Below, piece after piece: positions 1 through 9,644 of a DNA stretch of 36,978 bases (positions are counted from its first letter, which is position 1; the number at the start of each line of letters is the position of its first letter). Position numbers and translations under genes: made by a program. The notes below the pieces were generated by a model, which worked only from the letters and a program-made list of their open reading frames with translations, was not told the origin of the DNA and ran no database searches. This stretch comes from an uncultured Sulfurimonas sp. (GTDB lineage: Bacteria > Campylobacterota > Campylobacteria > Campylobacterales > Sulfurimonadaceae): NCBI GenBank assembly GCA_937900945.1, contig CALCGG010000117.1, forward strand, positions 1 through 36,978, written 5' to 3'.

Positions 1-68
1 TTAAAACATTATTAATAATATATTTTTAGTTATCGATTATCTATTTTACTATACAATCGCACTCGAAT

Positions 69-392
69 ATGAAAAAAATTAAAATTAAAATATTATCGGT
101 TTTACTATTTTCATTCGCATATTTTGTTGTACATGATCATGTTATACAAAATTTTGATGCAGATACTCAGTATGAGCTCTGTTACGCTGGCTATGATGTG
201 CTGCTTCCTGTGGCTGAGAGCAATTTAGATTTACCATCCAAAATCCATGATGGCATTCACACTCTGCTTGAACTACATGTAACGCATGAAATATCCATCC
301 CAACATCTCTATCCAAGATAAAACCTTATTCTTTAGAAATCGCTTTAATCTCTTATACCCACCTCGTTCCTGAGCGTCCCCCAGTCATATAA
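69..392 (+). CDS. Hypothetical small exported or membrane-anchored protein with several His residues
   Basis: ORF track; N-terminal KKIKIKILSVLLFSFAYFVV hydrophobic segment; located just upstream of the metal-efflux operon. Confidence 0.6.
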   Translation: MKKIKIKILSVLLFSFAYFVVHDHVIQNFDADTQYELCYAGYDVLLPVAESNLDLPSKIHDGIHTLLELHVTHEISIPTSLSKIKPYSLEIALISYTHLVPERPPVI

Positions 393-438
393 CCTTTTTT
401 TACAAATTACATAATCATATAATTTAAAAAAAAAGGTT
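391..438 (+). promoter_or_regulatory. Possible stem sequestering the SD of the TolC-like gene
   Basis: AACCTTTTTTT (391-401) is complementary to AAAAAAAGGTT (428-438); the second arm contains the AAGG SD before ATG 443. Confidence 0.35.
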
Positions 439-442
439 TATA

Positions 443-1642
443 ATGAAATTTATAATATTCTTAACATTACTAATATCGCTCAATGCAAGTGCACAAAATT
501 TAGCAGAAATTTTAGAATCACTCAAAGTCAGTAATAAAACAAAAGCTGTTTTAGAAAAATCAAAATCGCAAGTTGCAAAAAATGAACTTTTTGCAACTTA
601 TCAAGCCCCATCACTTGGAGCAAGTTTGTCTCATGCTAAAGACAGCATAGATGAGGGCTTAGAATATTCCGTAGGGATTTCTCAAGACATTATCCATCCA
701 TTCTCAGCATCTTCTACAGATAAAGGTGTGGATGAGTTTTCTAAAGCTATAAAACAAGAAACAAAACATGAACTTCATCTCTTAACTATAGACGTTATAT
801 CAAAGTATCATAGTTCTTGTATTTCAAAAGAGATACAAGATAAAGCGGCTCTATTGTATCAAGAACAGTCAAAGAGATTTTCACAGATTCAAAAAGCATA
901 TGAACTTGGAGAAATATCTAAAAAAGATTTACTTTTTAACAAGTTGGATTTAGTGAAACTGCATAAAAGTATAAATACTTATAAGAGAACTTATTTGTCA
1001 GAGCTTGCTTTACTGCAGGAGAATGTAGATAACCTTTTTATAAAAGAGTTAGATTGCAGTGATTTGCTTCCTCCAACTCGACATGTGCAATTACGACCAT
1101 TACATGAACATGGAGAGTTAAAAGCCATAGCATATAAAAAGAACTCATCCGATGCTTTTTACAGGGTTTATGACGCTTCTGTTTCTTCATTAGGGCTTGA
1201 ATTTCTATATGAAAAAGAGCTTGATACAAGAAGATATACTGTTGGTTTAAGCATTCCTATTAGTGGTTTGAGTTCACAAAAAGAAAAATTAAAAACAGAG
1301 CAATTGGCTATGAGTTCATCTTACGCTTATGAGCAAGCTTCCATGGAGGCGAAGATACAAAGCTCTTCAAAGGCTTCAGTTTCAAAACTTGAAACGATAT
1401 ATGATGAGTTTACTTTGCTTCAAGATGAAATATTACCGTTGAATGAAGATTTGGTAAAGCTCTCAAAATCAGCTTTGGCTGAAGGGGAGAGCGACATTAT
1501 GGAATATCTTGATGCAACCCGCTCATATTCGCTTAATTTATTAGAGATGCTAGACATGAAAAAAACATACTACTACGAACTGTTTGAACTTTATAAAACA
1601 GCAGATTTGGAATTTGGAGAAAATTATGAAAATATTAATTAG
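443..1642 (+). CDS. TolC-family outer membrane efflux protein
   Basis: Signal peptide MKFIIFLTLLISLNASA, long coiled-coil helices, operon with RND adaptor and pump. Confidence 0.85.
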   Translation: MKFIIFLTLLISLNASAQNLAEILESLKVSNKTKAVLEKSKSQVAKNELFATYQAPSLGASLSHAKDSIDEGLEYSVGISQDIIHPFSASSTDKGVDEFSKAIKQETKHELHLLTIDVISKYHSSCISKEIQDKAALLYQEQSKRFSQIQKAYELGEISKKDLLFNKLDLVKLHKSINTYKRTYLSELALLQENVDNLFIKELDCSDLLPPTRHVQLRPLHEHGELKAIAYKKNSSDAFYRVYDASVSSLGLEFLYEKELDTRRYTVGLSIPISGLSSQKEKLKTEQLAMSSSYAYEQASMEAKIQSSSKASVSKLETIYDEFTLLQDEILPLNEDLVKLSKSALAEGESDIMEYLDATRSYSLNLLEMLDMKKTYYYELFELYKTADLEFGENYENIN

Positions 1643-2690
1643 TATAACCTTGTTAGGTTTGGCTCTTTTTGGAGGGCAGATTATAGAAATATCACAAAAA
1701 CAACAAGAAGATTTGGGTGTAAAGACTCAAGTAGTGACGAGAGTGAACACTATAGTTTTTGGTCCATACAATGGAACGGTAGTTTTAGATAAAAAAGATG
1801 TTATCTCTGTCAGTTCTAATGTTGAGTCAATTGTGAAAAATATATATGTCAGAGAGTTGGAGTATGTAAAACTAGGTCAAAAGCTTATAACACTTAAAAG
1901 CAATGTACTTTTAAATCTTCAACAACAGTATTTAGAGGCAATTTTAGAGTCTCAAAATGAAAATCAAAATTATGAAAGAAATATAAAGCTTCAAGCGGAT
2001 GGGATTATTCCAAATAAAAAGCTCCTAGAATCAAAAAAGTTAAAACAAAGCAGTGATTTAAGTGTGAAGTTAACAGCAAATCAACTTTTAACAAATGGCT
2101 TTACTCAAAAAATGCTCAAAGAAATTCAACAAAATAATAAGCCGATAGTTGAGAAAACTATTTATGCTTCAAGAGATGGCATTGTTACAAATGTAAATGT
2201 AAATATTGGTGAATATGTTCTAGGAGAACATAAAATGATTGAAATTTATGCTGATGGAAAAAGATTTATTGAGTTGACAATTCCTGTAAGAATTGTAAAA
2301 GATATATCGATTGGTGATATATGTAATTTTCCTCCATACCTTGCCAGAGTAACTGCGATAGGCAATGTTGTAAATAGTGTTTCTCAATCAGTTATAGTAA
2401 GAGCTACAATAGAAGATGCAAAAGATATCATGATAAACAGAATTTACGAAGTGAATATTGCTAAAAAAGTAAGCGATGCTGTAAAAATAAAAAAAAGTGC
2501 TTTAGTTTTTGAAGAAAACAAATCGTATGTATTTAAAAAAGTTCCAAAAGGTTTCGAGGTATTGAATGTAGAAATTGTCAGTGAAGGACCTGTTTGCTAC
2601 ACCATAAAAGCTGATTTCAAAGATGGTGATGAGGTAGCTGCGAGTTCAACTTCGGCGTTGCTCGGTGCCAAGGAGAGTCAAGGTGAGTGA
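1626..2690 (+). CDS. RND efflux periplasmic adaptor subunit (HlyD/CusB-like)
   Basis: Internal ATG 1626 preceded by ggaga SD gives signal peptide MKILISITLLGLALFGGQ; barrel-sandwich segment SRDGIVTNVNVNIGEYVLG; the listed ORF start 1584 lies inside the TolC gene. Confidence 0.85.
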   Translation: MKILISITLLGLALFGGQIIEISQKQQEDLGVKTQVVTRVNTIVFGPYNGTVVLDKKDVISVSSNVESIVKNIYVRELEYVKLGQKLITLKSNVLLNLQQQYLEAILESQNENQNYERNIKLQADGIIPNKKLLESKKLKQSSDLSVKLTANQLLTNGFTQKMLKEIQQNNKPIVEKTIYASRDGIVTNVNVNIGEYVLGEHKMIEIYADGKRFIELTIPVRIVKDISIGDICNFPPYLARVTAIGNVVNSVSQSVIVRATIEDAKDIMINRIYEVNIAKKVSDAVKIKKSALVFEENKSYVFKKVPKGFEVLNVEIVSEGPVCYTIKADFKDGDEVAASSTSALLGAKESQGE

Positions 2691-5600
2691 ACAAATAGTC
2701 AGTTTTGCACTTAGGCAAAGGGTTTTAGTCCTTCTGATTGCCTTTGCGGTACTTTTTTTCGGTGCATCTTCAATGCTGAAACTTCCTGTAGATGCATATC
2801 CTGATGTGGCACCCACTCAGGTAAAGTTAATTTTAAAAGCTTCAGGAATGACACCTGAGGAGATGGAATCTCGTGTTACGATTCCAATAGAGCAAAATAT
2901 GCAGAGTATCCCGAATCAGAAAATAGTCCGTTCGCTCTCAAAGTATGGTTTATGCGATATAACTATTGATTTTGAAGATGGTGTTGATATTTATTGGGCA
3001 AGACAGCAAGTGGCCCAGAGATTGAGTGAAGTTATGAATGAGCTTCCTGAGAGTGTAAGTGGAGGACTCGCTCCTATTACCACTCCTCTTGGTGAAGTTT
3101 TGATGTTTAGTATAGAGTCCGAGACTCTTGATCTAATGGAAAAAAGAACTTTGCTCGACTGGGTTATTAATAAAAGACTTCGTGGTATAGATGGAGTTGC
3201 TGACACAAACGCACTGGGAGGATATGTAAAGACTTATGAAATTATTCCAGATTTTGCAAAGATGAAACAGTACAAAATCACTATGGATATGTTGAAGGAA
3301 ACTTTATCTCAAAATAATCAAAATGATGGAATAGGAAGGCTCTCTTTGGGTGAGCAGAGCCTTTACGTCCGTTCAGAGGGAAGACTTAAAAATATAGAAG
3401 ATATCTCAAAACTTATTATCAAACATAAACAGGGAAACAATGTAAAAATTTCGGATGTAAGCAGTGTCCAAATAGGTTCACTTACAAGAGCCGGATTTGT
3501 AACGAAGGATGGAGAAGAGGAGGCAGTTCAAGGACTTGTCCTCGCACGAAAAGGTGTAGATACATCTAGTCTTTTAAAAAGAGTAAAGGATGAATTGCAA
3601 AAAATAGAAAAAGATTTACCAGAAGAGACTAGCATAAATATCTTTTATGACCGTTCAGACTTGGTTTCAAAAGCTATCAATACGGTATCAAAAGCACTTT
3701 TAGAAGCTTTAGTGTTGATTGTAATCGTCTTATTTGTATTTTTGGGAAATTTTGCTTCCGCATTTAGTGTTGCGATTATCTTGCCTTTTGCTGCGATGAT
3801 GACTTTTATTGCCATGAGCTATTTTGGTATAAGTGCAAACTTGATGAGTCTTGGAGGCTTGGCAATAGCTATCGGGATGCTTGTAGATGCCGGCGTTGTA
3901 ATGGTTGAGAATATCAGTGAACACCTGCATGATGAGAAATATATGAGCGAACCAAAGCTGGATTTAGTTTTAAAATCTGCAAAAGAGGTTGCAAATCCTG
4001 TTTTCACCGGTATTTTGATTATCATCATAGTTTTTTTACCGCTTTTGACATTAGAAGGTTTAGAAGGCAAACTTTTTGTTCCTGTTGCACTTAGTATAGT
4101 CTTCGCTTTAACTTCATCTCTTATATTGGCGCTTACATTTATCCCTATCATAAGTTTTTATGTTTTAAAACAGGCTCCACATGCAAAGGTTCCTTTGATG
4201 GCATTTTTGGAAAACAGATATGAGAAAATTTTAAAATATTCTTTATCCAATCAAAAGCTTGTTTTTGTGGTAGCCGGAATTTTATGGATCCTGGCAGTTG
4301 GAGCATTTACTCAGGTTGGTAAAACTTTTATGCCGACGCTTGATGAAGGAAATGTAATTATCGGTATAGAGAAAAATCCATCCATATCTCTTGAAGCAAG
4401 CCGTGACATCGACCTTAAAATCCAGCAATCTCTTATGAGAGAAGTTCCGGAAATTTTATCTATTATAGCGCGTGGCGGCAGTGATGAGATAGGGCTTGAC
4501 CCAATGGGCTTAAATGATACTGATACATTTTTGGTACTTAAACCAAAAGAGGAGTGGAGAGTTCCTTCAAAAGAATGGCTGCTTGATCAGTTTAGAACTG
4601 TATTAGATGAGTTTGTTGGAATCGAATACGGATTTACGCAACCTATCGCTATGAGAATCTCTGAAATGTTGAGTGGTTCACGAGGGGATATAGTAGTGAA
4701 TGTATATGGAGAAGATTCCCAAAAATTGGAAACTATCGCTAAAGATATTTTCAAAATAACAGAATCTATTAAAGGCAGCAGCGACGTTTACAAAAAAGCA
4801 AATGATGGTGTGGCTTACTGGGAAATAGCGTTTAAAGATGAAGTTATGGCCCGTTACGGGGTTACTAGAAATGAGCTGTCATCTTATTTGCAAAGTGCTA
4901 TGAACGGGGTAGAGGTTGGGATTATCCAAGAAGAGTTAAGAAGAATTCCTCTTATGATAAAAGGTTCCATTGACATGCAGACAAGCATGAGAAAGAGTGT
5001 TAATTTGCAGTATGTTTTAGCAGATGGCAACAGTGTTGAGCTTAATGAACTAGTAGAGTTTACAATGACACAAGGGCCGGTTCAAATAAATCATGAAAAC
5101 GGGATGAGAAAAAGTTTAGTTCAGACAAATGTAGTTGGACGAGACTTAGTAAGTTTTGTTGATGAGCTTTCTTCTAAAATAGAGAAGGAGATTAAACTGC
5201 CACAGGGCTATTTTATAGAGTTTGCAGGAGAGTATCAAAACCAACAGCGGGCATCAAAGAGATTGTCTTTTGTAGTACCGTTAAGCATAGGACTTGTTTT
5301 TATTTTGTTACTTCTAACATTTAAATCTACTTTACAGGCATTCTTAGTTTTACTGAACATCCCATTCGCATTGATTGGCGGAGTTTTTGGACTTTATTTT
5401 ACCGGCGAATATATGAGTGTTCCTGCTACTGTTGGATTTATTGCTCTGATGGGGATAGCTGTTCTCAATGGTGTTGTTATGCTTAACTATTTTAATGAGT
5501 TAAAACATAGAGTAAGCAGTTCTTTAGAAGTTGTTGTTTTGGGTTCTCTCAGAAGACTTCGTCCGGTTTTAATGACTGCTTTTATTGCCGCACTTGGACT

Positions 5601-5745
5601 TGTCCCAATGCTTTTTGCTGATGGACCAGGCTCTGAGATACAAAAACCATTGGCTATTGTTATCATAAACGGGCTTGTTTCATCAACATTTTTAACTTTA
5701 GTGTTATTGCCTATTTTATATTACAAGTTCGTATTAAAGAAGTAA
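2683..5745 (+). CDS. Heavy-metal efflux RND transporter permease (CzcA/CusA family)
   Basis: About 1020 aa RND pump; VDAYPDVAPTQV, GMLVDAGVVMVEN, TFMPTLDEGNVI; AAGGAG SD at 2669-2674 favours GTG 2683 over GTG 2665. Confidence 0.92.
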   Translation: MSEQIVSFALRQRVLVLLIAFAVLFFGASSMLKLPVDAYPDVAPTQVKLILKASGMTPEEMESRVTIPIEQNMQSIPNQKIVRSLSKYGLCDITIDFEDGVDIYWARQQVAQRLSEVMNELPESVSGGLAPITTPLGEVLMFSIESETLDLMEKRTLLDWVINKRLRGIDGVADTNALGGYVKTYEIIPDFAKMKQYKITMDMLKETLSQNNQNDGIGRLSLGEQSLYVRSEGRLKNIEDISKLIIKHKQGNNVKISDVSSVQIGSLTRAGFVTKDGEEEAVQGLVLARKGVDTSSLLKRVKDELQKIEKDLPEETSINIFYDRSDLVSKAINTVSKALLEALVLIVIVLFVFLGNFASAFSVAIILPFAAMMTFIAMSYFGISANLMSLGGLAIAIGMLVDAGVVMVENISEHLHDEKYMSEPKLDLVLKSAKEVANPVFTGILIIIIVFLPLLTLEGLEGKLFVPVALSIVFALTSSLILALTFIPIISFYVLKQAPHAKVPLMAFLENRYEKILKYSLSNQKLVFVVAGILWILAVGAFTQVGKTFMPTLDEGNVIIGIEKNPSISLEASRDIDLKIQQSLMREVPEILSIIARGGSDEIGLDPMGLNDTDTFLVLKPKEEWRVPSKEWLLDQFRTVLDEFVGIEYGFTQPIAMRISEMLSGSRGDIVVNVYGEDSQKLETIAKDIFKITESIKGSSDVYKKANDGVAYWEIAFKDEVMARYGVTRNELSSYLQSAMNGVEVGIIQEELRRIPLMIKGSIDMQTSMRKSVNLQYVLADGNSVELNELVEFTMTQGPVQINHENGMRKSLVQTNVVGRDLVSFVDELSSKIEKEIKLPQGYFIEFAGEYQNQQRASKRLSFVVPLSIGLVFILLLLTFKSTLQAFLVLLNIPFALIGGVFGLYFTGEYMSVPATVGFIALMGIAVLNGVVMLNYFNELKHRVSSSLEVVVLGSLRRLRPVLMTAFIAALGLVPMLFADGPGSEIQKPLAIVIINGLVSSTFLTLVLLPILYYKFVLKK

Positions 5746-5758
5746 AAGATAGCTAGTC

Positions 5759-5793
5759 TGCTTAATAATGATAATTCTTATCATTATTAAGCA
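5759..5793 (+). promoter_or_regulatory. Palindrome containing a Fur-box-like site
   Basis: tgcttaataatgataa-ttc-ttatcattattaagca, perfect 16-bp arms; 5764-5782 matches GATAATGATAATCATTATC at 16/19. Confidence 0.7.
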
Positions 5794-5804
5794 TCTATTA
5801 AGTT

Positions 5805-5823
5805 GATAACTATTATCATTACG
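5805..5823 (+). promoter_or_regulatory. Second Fur-box-like site
   Basis: GATAACTATTATCATTACG, 14/19 to the Fur consensus. Confidence 0.5.
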
Positions 5824-5847
5824 TCTATATTAATAGATGGATATGAG

Positions 5848-7155
5848 ATGATAGATTTGATTTATTTAGCTCAGGCAGATTTTAAGCCAGAACTTATAGA
5901 AGAAAAAACGATTGCAAAAGTGCAAGAAAGTGGTCTTATGCATTCAAAAGTGGTAGGACGATTTGAAACTGTGCAAGAACCTTTAAAGCAGACGGATAAT
6001 ATAGATGATATCTTTAGCTTTATAGATATTTATGGAACTTTAAGATTTGCATATATAAAAAGTGCTCACAAAATCAGTCCAAAGCCAAATAAGCTTGAAA
6101 AACAGGCTACGGCAGTTGGTGGAGAGCTTGGTTTTAATACAGCCGAATTTTATGGATTTTCCTTGCACGCGACAGCCTATGCATCTCAGTCTGTTAATTT
6201 TTTAAATCCATCTAAAGATGATCTGAATAAAGATTTCTTTGCTAAAAATCTGGACTCATTTGTTTATTTAGGCGAGGCCAGCTTAGACTACAGTAGTGAT
6301 GCTTTTCAAGCTAGATTGGGGCGTATAAAAGTAGAAACACCTTATGCAAATAGTGATGATATCCGTATGGCAGCAAACACTTTTGAGGGTGCAAGCATAG
6401 ATATACAGCATACGTCTAAGTTAAAAACAGAGATGATATTTTTAAAGAGATGGGCAGGTTATGATTCTCAAGATGAGGATGCCGGTGTATTTCAGAATGA
6501 ATTTAAAAACTTAGTGGATGATGAGAGTTTTGGAATGGCTGGGGCATCTTTTGTTTATGAATATGCTAAAAATAGTGAGCTTACTTTTTGGTATAACTAT
6601 GTGGATAAAATGAGTATTATTTCGTACTTAGAAGCAGCAGGCAGATACTTCATAAATGGTGATTTTTTTCACTTAGATTATGGTTTCCAAGCCAGTAATA
6701 TTCAAGAGTTAAGTAACTCAAACGTTGATGGAAATGTCTTAGGGATAATGTCTATTGTACATTACCAAGGTGTATTTTTTGGCGGGGCTTACAATGTAGC
6801 AATCGTTGATGATGGGAAGTATATAACAAATGGATTTGGCGGTGGGCCATATTATACTTCATTAGATGAGGCTACACTTGCAGCTATATCGGAAGCATTG
6901 CCAGGGGATAAAGCAGAATCTTACAGAGTAGGCGTTGGATATGAATTTGAAAACTTAGGAGTCAATGGCTTAGTTATTGAACTGGCATATGGAGAATTAT
7001 ATAATGAAAAAGCTTCTCTACATGAAAAAGATGTGATTTTAACATATGAAATTGCTGATACATGGTATCTAAACGCTACCTATACTAACTATGAATCATC
7101 ATCTGGACACAATAGCTTTGATAGAGCACTTGTTAGATTAGATTTTAGATTTTAA
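5848..7155 (+). CDS. Outer-membrane beta-barrel porin, probably iron-regulated
   Basis: Alternating barrel strands and C-terminal ...VRLDFRF; sits between Fur-like sites and feoAB; the listed start 5803 is a TTG overlapping a Fur-like site. Confidence 0.65.
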   Translation: MIDLIYLAQADFKPELIEEKTIAKVQESGLMHSKVVGRFETVQEPLKQTDNIDDIFSFIDIYGTLRFAYIKSAHKISPKPNKLEKQATAVGGELGFNTAEFYGFSLHATAYASQSVNFLNPSKDDLNKDFFAKNLDSFVYLGEASLDYSSDAFQARLGRIKVETPYANSDDIRMAANTFEGASIDIQHTSKLKTEMIFLKRWAGYDSQDEDAGVFQNEFKNLVDDESFGMAGASFVYEYAKNSELTFWYNYVDKMSIISYLEAAGRYFINGDFFHLDYGFQASNIQELSNSNVDGNVLGIMSIVHYQGVFFGGAYNVAIVDDGKYITNGFGGGPYYTSLDEATLAAISEALPGDKAESYRVGVGYEFENLGVNGLVIELAYGELYNEKASLHEKDVILTYEIADTWYLNATYTNYESSSGHNSFDRALVRLDFRF

Positions 7156-7167
7156 TTAACCATACAT

Positions 7168-7186
7168 TAATATGATATCCATTATC
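7168..7186 (+). promoter_or_regulatory. Third Fur-box-like site, upstream of feoA
   Basis: TAATATGATATCCATTATC, 14/19 to the Fur consensus. Confidence 0.4.
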
Positions 7187-7214
7187 CTTATAAAAATTTA
7201 ATAAAGAATATAAT

Positions 7215-7442
7215 ATGAAAAAATTATCTACATGTGAAAGAGGCGAAAAGCTAAAAGTTTTAAAGTTGAATGCTGATACAGACCTGAAGCAAAGACTGAT
7301 ATCGTTTGGTATTATGAAAGAAGCGATAGTAGAAGTGCTCGAACATGCGCCTGGAAAAAGTACCATAGAAATCAAAGTTGGAAAAATGAGAGTAGCCCTT
7401 AGAGCAAAAGAAGCAGATATGATAGAGGTGGAAACAATATGA
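7215..7442 (+). CDS. feoA: Ferrous iron transport protein A
   Basis: 75-aa SH3-like FeoA; overlaps the feoB start (ATGA). Confidence 0.88.
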   Translation: MKKLSTCERGEKLKVLKLNADTDLKQRLISFGIMKEAIVEVLEHAPGKSTIEIKVGKMRVALRAKEADMIEVETI

Positions 7443-9577
7443 GTGATATGACAGGAAAAGCTTGTCCGGTAATAGCCAACCATATAAAAATAGCTTTAGT
7501 CGGTCAGCCGAATGTCGGCAAGAGTATGCTTATCAACTCCATCTCGAATGCCCACTTACATGTAGGAAATTTTACAGGCGTAACAGTTGAAAAGTCTGAA
7601 GTTCTATTTGACTATAAAGACTACCATTTTACGGTTGTAGATTTACCGGGTACATATGCTTTTACCGATTATACGATAGAAGAGAGAGTTACGCATGATT
7701 ATCTTTGTGCCGAGAGTTATGATCTGATTATAAATGTAGTTGATTCTACAAACTTGGAAAAAAACCTTCAACTCTCATCTGAGCTTATGAGCATGAGCAA
7801 AAATATGGTTATAGCTCTGAACATGAGTGATGAAGCAGAGAAAGAGGGTATTGAGATAAACTCTGAATACATGTCACAGCTTCTTGGCATACCATGTGTA
7901 AAAGTGTCCGCTGTTACAAAAAAAGGTATAAAAGAGTTAATAGAAGCTGTTTTAACACAGTATAAGGAAAATAAGCAAGAAGCAAAACTTATTTTTAGTG
8001 AGCCGGTTGAAGAAGAGATTGCTAAAATTGTAGAGTATTTAACAAAGCATAATTATGAAGCAGTAAACTCATACAGAAATGTTGCAATAAATCTTTTAAA
8101 AAACAATAAAAAAACTTATGCAAGAATGCATGATAACCCTATCTGGACAGAGCTTCAACCAATCCTTATAGATGCTTCACGACATGTGGAACTCCATCAT
8201 GACAGTGATGATATAGCAGAGGCTTTTGCGGAGGAGTATGCTTCGTTTAACAGAGGTATCGTCGCTGAGGTTTTAAAACGCACTAAAGAGGAAGAGAAAA
8301 AGACATTAACTGAGAAAATTGACTCTGTATTGATTCATCCAATTTTTGGTATTCCACTGTTTTTATTTTTTATGTGGAGCCTTTTTCAGATAACTTTTGA
8401 GCTGGGTTCTATTCCTATGGAATGGATAGATAGTTTCTTTGGATGGTTCGGAGATACAATCGGTGCAACAATACCAAATGATAACATTCGTTCACTTGTG
8501 GTTGACGGAGTGATTAGCGGTGTTGGCGCGGTAGTGCTTTTTGTCCCTAACATCATCATACTTTTCATCGGGATTGCACTTTTGGAAAGTACAGGCTATA
8601 TGTCAAGAGTTGCCTTTTTACTTGATGGATTTTTCCATAAGTTCGGGTTGCATGGACAATCATTTATACCCCTTGTGACAGGATTCGGCTGTTCGATTCC
8701 AGCTTACATGAGTGCCAGAATACTAAAAAATGACAGAGATAGACTTTTAACGCTTTTTATAATCGGTTTCATGAGTTGCGGTGCAAGACTTCCTGTCTAT
8801 GTTCTTTTTGCAGGCGCATTTTTTTCTGCGGATATGGCGGGGAATGTTCTCTTCCTGATATATATATCAGGGGCAATCTTAGGTCTTTTAGCTGCTAAAA
8901 TATTAAAACTTACCGCTTTTAAAGGTATTGATGAGCCATTTGTTATGGAGATGCCAAAATACAGACTTCCATCATTGAAGCTGATTTGGCATACAGTTTT
9001 AACTAAGACATTGATGTACTTAAAAAAAGCGGGTACGTTTATCGCAGCGGCTTCCATGTTGATTTGGTTTTTAAGTAATTATCCTCATAATTTAGAGCTT
9101 AATGCAAAATTTGAGAGTAAAATAGAACAAACAAATATTGAAAGTGAAAAAGTTCATCTCTCAAATGAGTTGGCTACAGCTCAATTAGAACAAAGTTATT
9201 TAGGTCAACTGGGCAAGCTTACAGAGCCGGTATTTGCACCGCTTGGGTTTGACTGGAAGATGAATATAGCATTACAAACAGGATTAGCGGCAAAAGAGAT
9301 TGTTGTATCAACACTTGGAGTGTTATACTCATTAGGCGAGGGTGCAGATGAGAAGAACAACTCTTTAGTAGATGCAATCTCTAAAAACATCCCTTTTGCT
9401 TCTGCTGTGTCGTTCATCGTTGTTATCATGATCTACCTTCCATGTTTGGCAGCTTCCATAGTGTTTACCCGTGAAGCCGGCGGGATAAAATACTTTTTTT
9501 ATCTTTTCGCATTCACCTCTATTGCAGCTTACGGACTTGCTTTTATAGCTTACCGGGTAACATTAATGCTTACATAA
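7439..9577 (+). CDS. feoB: Ferrous iron transport protein B
   Basis: N-terminal G protein GQPNVGKS / DLPGTYAF; membrane domain with GFGCSIPA and SCGARLPVY. Confidence 0.96.
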   Translation: MSDMTGKACPVIANHIKIALVGQPNVGKSMLINSISNAHLHVGNFTGVTVEKSEVLFDYKDYHFTVVDLPGTYAFTDYTIEERVTHDYLCAESYDLIINVVDSTNLEKNLQLSSELMSMSKNMVIALNMSDEAEKEGIEINSEYMSQLLGIPCVKVSAVTKKGIKELIEAVLTQYKENKQEAKLIFSEPVEEEIAKIVEYLTKHNYEAVNSYRNVAINLLKNNKKTYARMHDNPIWTELQPILIDASRHVELHHDSDDIAEAFAEEYASFNRGIVAEVLKRTKEEEKKTLTEKIDSVLIHPIFGIPLFLFFMWSLFQITFELGSIPMEWIDSFFGWFGDTIGATIPNDNIRSLVVDGVISGVGAVVLFVPNIIILFIGIALLESTGYMSRVAFLLDGFFHKFGLHGQSFIPLVTGFGCSIPAYMSARILKNDRDRLLTLFIIGFMSCGARLPVYVLFAGAFFSADMAGNVLFLIYISGAILGLLAAKILKLTAFKGIDEPFVMEMPKYRLPSLKLIWHTVLTKTLMYLKKAGTFIAAASMLIWFLSNYPHNLELNAKFESKIEQTNIESEKVHLSNELATAQLEQSYLGQLGKLTEPVFAPLGFDWKMNIALQTGLAAKEIVVSTLGVLYSLGEGADEKNNSLVDAISKNIPFASAVSFIVVIMIYLPCLAASIVFTREAGGIKYFFYLFAFTSIAAYGLAFIAYRVTLMLT

Positions 9578-9582
9578 GACTC

Positions 9583-9622
9583 ATTAACTTCTTTTTAGTT
9601 CTTATTAGTTAGAATTTGCTTA
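9583..9622 (+). promoter_or_regulatory. Conserved promoter/operator block A, upstream of the SBP-domain kinase
   Basis: attaacttctttttagttcttattagttagaatttgctta; 33/40 identical without gaps to 11243-11282; TAGAAT -10-like at 9610-9615. Confidence 0.55.
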
Positions 9623-9644
9623 ACTGGATTAAGGGGAAGTGCTC

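Noticed and set aside
7145-7483. Antisense ORFs (7145-7483 and many other minus-strand 60-110 aa ORFs inside genes)
   Set aside because: They shadow strongly recognisable coding genes, have low-complexity translations and no supporting start signals.
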